Positions 60,201 through 64,000 of a stretch of 64,000 nt of DNA are shown here, piece by piece. Position 1 is the stretch's first letter, and each line of letters begins with the position of its first letter. The stretch is from CAZVYN01 sp964631125. Its GTDB lineage: Bacteria; Eisenbacteria; RBG-16-71-46; CAIMUX01. The stretch is taken from positions 1-64,000 of the forward strand of contig CAZVYN010000008.1 of the NCBI GenBank assembly GCA_964631125.1. The letters are read 5' to 3'. The notes under the pieces are model-generated. The model searched no databases. It saw only the letters and a list, made by a program, of their open reading frames with translations, and was not told the DNA's origin. The translations under genes were made by a program, and so were the position numbers.

Positions 60201-60582
60201 GCTGGCTCACCGCCGCCAGCATTCGCGCCTCGTCTCGCAGACGAGCGCGCCGAGCCCGGCTGCCCGCCGCCTCCGACGTGAGGGTCTTCAGCGCGACGTT
60301 GCGACCGAGTTGCGGATCCTCCGCGAGATAGACCACTCCCATCGCCCCGCGCCCGATCTCCGCCAGGACAAGATACCGGCCGACCCGGTCGGCCGGTCGC
60401 AGCCTTCCGCGTGACGCCGGCCGCAAAAAAGCCTCCGACGCCTCGAACGCCGCCGCGAGCGACGAGACCTCCTCGCGCAACGCGTCGTCCCCCGCGCAAA
60501 CCTCGTCGAGGTAACGAGATCGCTCGTCCATCGAAAGGTCGATCAGGCGATCGAGGATCTCTTCGGTCCGGGGTGAGAACAC
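57292..60582 (-). CDS. Ser/Thr kinase-ATPase-TPR signalling protein (paralogue)
   Basis: This 1096-residue protein has a short N-terminal helical region (EEILDRLIDLSMDERSRYLD, typical of kinases linked to ECF sigma factors), then a Hanks kinase: RGAMGVVY, Lys99, HRDLKPQN (203-210), DFG (223). A STAND ATPase follows with Walker A GPGGAGKT (Lys399), Walker B ALLVVDNCEHLL and a helical region (WSYRLLGRSERLLFERLSVF), then TPRs. Together with the sigma factor at 56389 it forms a kinase-sigma unit, which in related bacteria acts in regulation by phosphorylation. It shares its architecture with 50572. The stop codon lies in a tandem repeat. Confidence 0.92.
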   Translation of the reverse strand: MFSPRTEEILDRLIDLSMDERSRYLDEVCAGDDALREEVSSLAAAFEASEAFLRPASRGRLRPADRVGRYLVLAEIGRGAMGVVYLAEDPQLGRNVALKTLTSEAAGSRARRARLRDEARMLAAVSQPNVAQVYSFEELVEIESQQRIDGASETASFLTMEYVPGATLAERLRSEEVPLAASLEFGRQIAAALEAAHAQGVVHRDLKPQNIRVTPDGWVKVLDFGLAFTPETNPGASGSPCGTVGYMSPEQARGDALTEASDLWSFGCVLYECLARRAALDHRSPVDASGPEAGAHIDWSALPDTLARPIVDLLHGLISLDAETRPSAADARRVLDEELLRLRARALFAVESVDSSAARGNLPRRLSEFIGRERERAEVETFLGGHRLLTLTGPGGAGKTRLALEAAARSAARFPDGIWFVDLSTIESGEQSGEQIGGLAARALGVRDVQGGASGDSRAQAVTRLLGDRQALLVVDNCEHLLEAAGGWIADLLENCRGVSVLATSRAPLGSPDEQVYVLPPLGLPAETDDPVALRSCEAVRLFVARARSRQPSFQLRDEQLATVAEICRRADGLPLAIEIAAGHSRALPAEEILARLRANPLSLGTPERRGPQRHRSLAGVVSWSYRLLGRSERLLFERLSVFRGGWTLELAEAVCARDGLSTWQQCDLLARLVERSLVEVENLDGGRQARYRFLETIQRFARDRLARRDEEPERTEGRYVDQLTQMLSPKASEQGLSLEWLARMDVEHTNLVDALEICLRRRWARRVYTLAAGLSRYWSMAGYWREGVAYLRRVLELPLDGAAVDPKDRIAVWGGLARTLAMLEDRPAADDASLRMIAMARELGDPAALARGLRDAGAVSWFALEIDLAEAQWREARDLFEQVGDRAGVATSVGNMAAIHGVRGQHAEAKALFEEQLRLSRELGDRLGASKALLSIGRALEILQRPQEALAPIQEALEVHREARDAPGMALCLHNLGDTCTALGRFDEARTHLVQSLRIRSKLGNSSGVCSVLLALGRLADAMGDPASFAETLGGLDRAYEQERLPLLDGQRRMFDAARLSIRERIGDEPFTAAYERGAARSLGEMVKWASATRA

Positions 60583-60697
60583 GGGGGAGAGTATAAGTCT
60601 CGGCCGCCATCAGATTGGTTGTCCTCCTCCGCTGGCGTTTCCCGCGTTCCCCTCTCGAAGGCTGGAGACCGCAGGCCCCGATCAGAAGGAGTCGACT

Positions 60698-62704
60698 ATG
60701 GGACAGGATCTACAACCAACGCTTCGCGCTCTGGCGCTAGGACTCACGCTCCTCGCGGCATGCTCAACCGCCGGAGAGAGCCGGGCCGAGACCCTCTACG
60801 ATTTGACGTTCGGTCTGCCGCACGCGCCGACCTTTCCGGCCGTGGAAGGCGCCGGGCCCACGCCCCGCAGAGTCGTCTCGCCGGCCCTGGATACGATGCC
60901 GATCGTGGTGGCGGTTCACGGCGCGCTGACCGATCAACCGCTCGAGTTGGTGGCGACCGACACCGGGAGCCCTTTCGACGACCAGCAGTTCGACCTGAGG
61001 CTCGATGATCTGCCGGCGGCGGAGCTCTACTCGATCGAAGCGGACGTCCTGGTCACGGCGGGCGAGCTGAACGCGAGCATCACGCTGCTGATCGACGCCC
61101 CCGCCGTCCGCGCGATCGACTTTCAGGCGGATGGCGAGATCTGGGGCTGGGCCTCCGGCGGCAGCATCTTCTCGCTCGGGAGCTTCACGCTCGGGGAGGT
61201 CGTCCACCTACGCGTCGATGTCGATCTCGAGGTGGACAGTTGGTCGATCTGGATCGACGGCGTGCTCACCGCCGTGGAGGACTTCGAGTCGGCCAGTTCG
61301 ATCACCACGGTTCGGATGGGAACAGACGTCTCGGTGCTGGGGCCGTCGATCTCCGGCGCGGTCGACAATCTCGTCATCTCGATTCCGGACGAGGGCCCTT
61401 GCTCTCGCGTGCGGTTCAACGACCTGACTCTCGGCGATCAGTGGGTCGAAGGCGAGAGCTTCGTCTCGGACGATGTCCGAGTCGATGTGAGCGAGTTCTA
61501 CTTCGACGTTGGTCCATGCGGGGGCGCCAGCTCGAGCGGATTCACGAAAGTCGTCGGCACGGCGCTGGCCTGCGCCGGGGGGAAGGAACTCGAAGTCAAC
61601 AACGTCACGCTCGACTTCGACTTTCACGGCCCGGTCACGGACGTCTTGATTCGCTACGGCGAATACGGCGGCGAGGTCTCGCTGGGCGTGAATGGCGCCT
61701 GCGAGGTCGTGGTGGATATGAACGATCTGAGCGGCGCGGTTCTGGGCGGCGTCCTCGTCACGGTCTTCGACGACGACCTGGCGGCGGACGGGTGCGGAGT
61801 CATCCGACTGGGCGGAGAAGTCACGCAGCTCTCGATCGGCGGCCAGGAGCTCTTCATCGACCAGATCAGTTACTGCCCGGCCTGCGTCGACCTGAAGCGA
61901 TCCGCGTTCGAGGACCAGGCGATGGGGGATCAGTTCTTCGTCGGTGAAACGTTCTCGAGCGGGGCGGCGACACACAACTTCCGCCGCTTCTCGCCGCCGG
62001 GCGCCGACTGCTCCGTCCTCGTCGCGAATGGCGTCGCCACGATCGACTCAGGCGACGCTGCTTGCCAGGACGGTTTGGAACTCGGGCTGAACAACATCAA
62101 CGACCAGATCACTTTCGACCAGGAGATCACCTGGCTCGCGCTCGCCTATGGAGAGTTCGGCGGCAACATCAACCTTCGGATCAACGGCGAATGCCGCAAT
62201 GCGGGCAACTTCGCCGAACTCAGCGGCGACTTGATCGGCGGCGTCCTGGTCTGGGCGGTGGACTACAGCGATCCGGGCCAGGGCTGCGGCACGCTCTACG
62301 CCGTCGGCGCGATCGAAGAGTTCACGATCGGCGGTCAGGAGCTCTGGATCGATAACGTCCGAACCTGTCTCGACGCGACGACGGGACTGGAGGAGGGCGT
62401 GCCGGAGTCGCTGGTCGCCGCGTCCCGGCTGGCTCGGCTGCGGCAGAGCGTTCCGAATCCGGCGCGATCCGGCGCGGAGATCCGCTTCGACCTGGCGCGG
62501 TCGGCGCCTGTCGCCCTCTCGATCCACGATGTCGCCGGGCGTCTGGTGCGCGAACTCGTGGTCGGCCGGTTCGAGGCTGGATCACACCGCGTCTCGTGGG
62601 ATGGACGGGACGCGAGCGGTCAGCCCGTCGCGGCCGGCGTCTACCTGTACCGAATCGACGCGGAGGGCGCGACAGAGACGAGGAGGATGGTGGTGGTGAA
62701 CTAG
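60698..62704 (+). CDS. Secreted protein with duplicated module and FlgD-like tail
   Basis: This 668-residue protein starts at ATG 60698 (AAGGAG upstream). Its signal peptide ends near LLAACS, possibly a lipobox. Residues 30-235 hold a LamG/concanavalin-like beta region (LASGTFTLGEV-like strands, SWSIWIDGVLTAV). Residues 240-395 and 405-560 are two copies of a Cys-containing module (LTLGDQWVEGESFVSD and AMGDQFFVGETFSSG; LIRYGEYGGEVSL and LAYGEFGGNINL; SIGGQELFIDQ and TIGGQELWIDN). The C-terminus is a FlgD-like tail (SVPNPARSGAEIRFDL, WDGRDASGQPVAAGVYLYRI). It is likely surface-displayed; no catalytic residues are seen. Confidence 0.8.
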   Translation: MGQDLQPTLRALALGLTLLAACSTAGESRAETLYDLTFGLPHAPTFPAVEGAGPTPRRVVSPALDTMPIVVAVHGALTDQPLELVATDTGSPFDDQQFDLRLDDLPAAELYSIEADVLVTAGELNASITLLIDAPAVRAIDFQADGEIWGWASGGSIFSLGSFTLGEVVHLRVDVDLEVDSWSIWIDGVLTAVEDFESASSITTVRMGTDVSVLGPSISGAVDNLVISIPDEGPCSRVRFNDLTLGDQWVEGESFVSDDVRVDVSEFYFDVGPCGGASSSGFTKVVGTALACAGGKELEVNNVTLDFDFHGPVTDVLIRYGEYGGEVSLGVNGACEVVVDMNDLSGAVLGGVLVTVFDDDLAADGCGVIRLGGEVTQLSIGGQELFIDQISYCPACVDLKRSAFEDQAMGDQFFVGETFSSGAATHNFRRFSPPGADCSVLVANGVATIDSGDAACQDGLELGLNNINDQITFDQEITWLALAYGEFGGNINLRINGECRNAGNFAELSGDLIGGVLVWAVDYSDPGQGCGTLYAVGAIEEFTIGGQELWIDNVRTCLDATTGLEEGVPESLVAASRLARLRQSVPNPARSGAEIRFDLARSAPVALSIHDVAGRLVRELVVGRFEAGSHRVSWDGRDASGQPVAAGVYLYRIDAEGATETRRMVVVN

Positions 62705-62747
62705 CCCGGACCGCGATCGACGCCTGCGACAGCTCCGCGGATCCACA

Positions 62748-64000
62748 CTAACGCGTCGTCCGCACCTCGCGGGCGACGCGCTCGTAGATGGCCGAAAGGA
62801 GGTCGACCTGTCGGGTGAGCGAGAACGACTCGACCACGCGACGGCGACCGCCCTCTCCCAGTCGGCGACGCGCCCTCGGGTCGGCCAGCAGTCCCTGGAT
62901 CGCGTCGGCGAGACCGGAGGCGTCGCGCGCCGTATAGAGCCGACCGTCGACGCCGTCACGGACGATACTCGAGATCGCGCCCTCCGCCGGTCCGACGACC
63001 GGGGCGCCGACGCTCATCGCTTCGATCACCGCCATCCCGAACGGCTCGGGCCGGATCGAAGTGTGCACCGCGAGATCAGCGGCGCCGAAGAGGTCGGGGA
63101 CATCGCCGCGTTGGTCGAGTAGGCGCACCTGCGCCAAGAGTCCGGCGGCGTCGATCTGCTGACGCAAGCGGAGCGCGAAGTCGGGATCGATCTCGCTTCC
63201 GCAGAAGAACCACTGGAAATCGACGCCGCGGTCGCGCAGCAAGCGCGCCGCCTCCACGCCGAGCGCTTGTCCCTTCCACTCCAGGATGTGACTCGCCGTG
63301 ACCAGGAAAGGAATCGAGTCGTCGAGGCCGAATTCGGCGCGGACCTCGGCGCGAGAGCGGCGGGGTTGTTGCATCTCCACGTCGACGCCGTTGGGGACGA
63401 CCTCGGTTTGGACGCGACCGGCGCAGAACTCTCGCACCTGGGACGCGCGTTCATCGGTCAAGCAGATGACCGCGGCGGCGTCATGCGCCACGCGTCGGAA
63501 GGCGGAAGGGGGGCGGCGCCAGACGCCGTGCTCATGCGTGAGAAACGGGACACCGCGCTGCATGGCGACATGCGCCCACTCGTACCGCTCCTGCATCGGC
63601 GCGTTGAAATGTATCAGGTCGACGCCGTCCGGCACGAATCGTCCGAGGTCGCGCGCGCGGGCGCGTTCGCGCAGGTTGTACTGAACCTCCGACCGCAGGT
63701 CGCGCGCCAACAAACGGAGAGAGGAGCGTTGGACCTCTCCATCGGAGGTTCGGCCGCGGCCGAAGAGCAGTTCGCCGCCGGGCCAGTCGAAGCCCCAGCC
63801 CGTCCCGGCGCCGAAGGCGAGACGTAGCTCCTCCGGGGCCGAGACCGGAATGCCGAGCGCGGCGATCTGGTCCACATACGGACCGGTACTGTGAAAGAGC
63901 ACATACGGTTCGAATCGATCGCGGTCGAGGTGAGAAAGAATGTTGTACAGAACGCGCTTCGACCCCCCGTACGACGGGAAGATGCTGTGCTCGATGAAGA
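62748..64000 (-). CDS. GT4-family glycosyltransferase, 5' end outside window
   Basis: The frame is open to the window edge; upstream of the GTG at 63902 the reading continues as FIEHSIFPSYGGSKRVLYNI, an N-terminal GT4 strand. A GT-B fold follows: ITHEHGVWRRPP, NGVDVEMQQP (start of the donor domain), PFLVTASHILEWKGQALGVEA, and the donor-binding EPFGMAVIEAMSVGAPVVGPAEGAISSIV with the EX7E pair. The product is probably cytoplasmic and transfers a nucleotide-sugar to a cell-surface glycan or small acceptor. The start codon is not visible. Confidence 0.88.
   Translation of the reverse strand, partial: FIEHSIFPSYGGSKRVLYNILSHLDRDRFEPYVLFHSTGPYVDQIAALGIPVSAPEELRLAFGAGTGWGFDWPGGELLFGRGRTSDGEVQRSSLRLLARDLRSEVQYNLRERARARDLGRFVPDGVDLIHFNAPMQERYEWAHVAMQRGVPFLTHEHGVWRRPPSAFRRVAHDAAAVICLTDERASQVREFCAGRVQTEVVPNGVDVEMQQPRRSRAEVRAEFGLDDSIPFLVTASHILEWKGQALGVEAARLLRDRGVDFQWFFCGSEIDPDFALRLRQQIDAAGLLAQVRLLDQRGDVPDLFGAADLAVHTSIRPEPFGMAVIEAMSVGAPVVGPAEGAISSIVRDGVDGRLYTARDASGLADAIQGLLADPRARRRLGEGGRRRVVESFSLTRQVDLLSAIYERVAREVRTTR

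Overview
This is a GC-rich (by eye about two thirds G+C), densely coded bacterial chromosome segment. It shows no rRNA or tRNA genes, CRISPR array, phage genes or complete insertion sequence. The organism is Gram-negative: there are outer-membrane barrels (a BamA/TamA-like protein, an OmpA-like protein, a DUF5916 protein, a small OMP and a barrel fused to a cysteine peptidase) and several lipoproteins. Four secreted proteins end in the same FlgD/type-IX-sorting-like tail. There is also an FG-GAP/UnbV protein, a tricorn-type protease, an ECF sigma factor beside a Ser/Thr kinase, and many low-complexity repeats. Together these suggest a lineage related to the FCB group, such as Candidatus Eisenbacteria. 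That placement is inferred from gene content, not from a phylogenetic marker.

Layout. 1-4 kb: a 5'-truncated secreted alpha/beta hydrolase, an ArsR regulator with its palindromic operator, a decayed SRPBCC gene behind it, and a small unknown gene. 4-6.5 kb: DoxX facing an MNIO (DUF692) oxidase and its partner protein, a peptide-modification-type pair. 6.5-18 kb: envelope and secreted proteins (DUF5916, a PA2778/PA2779-like pair, a tricorn protease, a small phosphatase, an FG-GAP/UnbV protein). 18-21 kb: DinB, a LytTR/LytS two-component pair and a DUF5989 microprotein. 21-30 kb: a double aspartyl-protease protein, GNAT, GT2, an aminotransferase, an Na+/H+ antiporter with a UGA-interrupted rhodanese tail, an LCM-type methyltransferase, a zinc alcohol dehydrogenase, a tiny Lys-rich protein, and a LysM protein followed by a lipoprotein. 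30-37 kb: Lhr helicase and a large-subunit catalase. 37-48 kb: lipase, OMPs, OmpA, ComM, an Eis-type acetyltransferase and a BamA-like protein. 48-50.4 kb: fasciclin, DUF378, XRE-cupin, a lipoprotein and an orphan BrnA. 50.5-64 kb: two kinase-ATPase-TPR signalling giants, a NodB deacetylase, a lectin-like secreted protein, an ECF sigma factor, a secreted modular protein and a GT4 cut by the window end.

Main points for follow-up. (1) An in-frame UGA lies inside the rhodanese active-site loop of the antiporter. It is followed by 44 codons of clear rhodanese sequence and a SECIS-like hairpin, so a selenoprotein is possible. (2) A 52-bp near-perfect palindrome occurs in two identical copies and one decayed, gap-free copy. 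(3) Short tandem arrays cluster at gene 3' ends and in two cases supply the stop codon. (4) An MNIO/partner pair has no recognised precursor peptide. (5) At least four gene remnants are present (SRPBCC, DinB, a KdpE-type regulator, brnT), showing recent gene decay.
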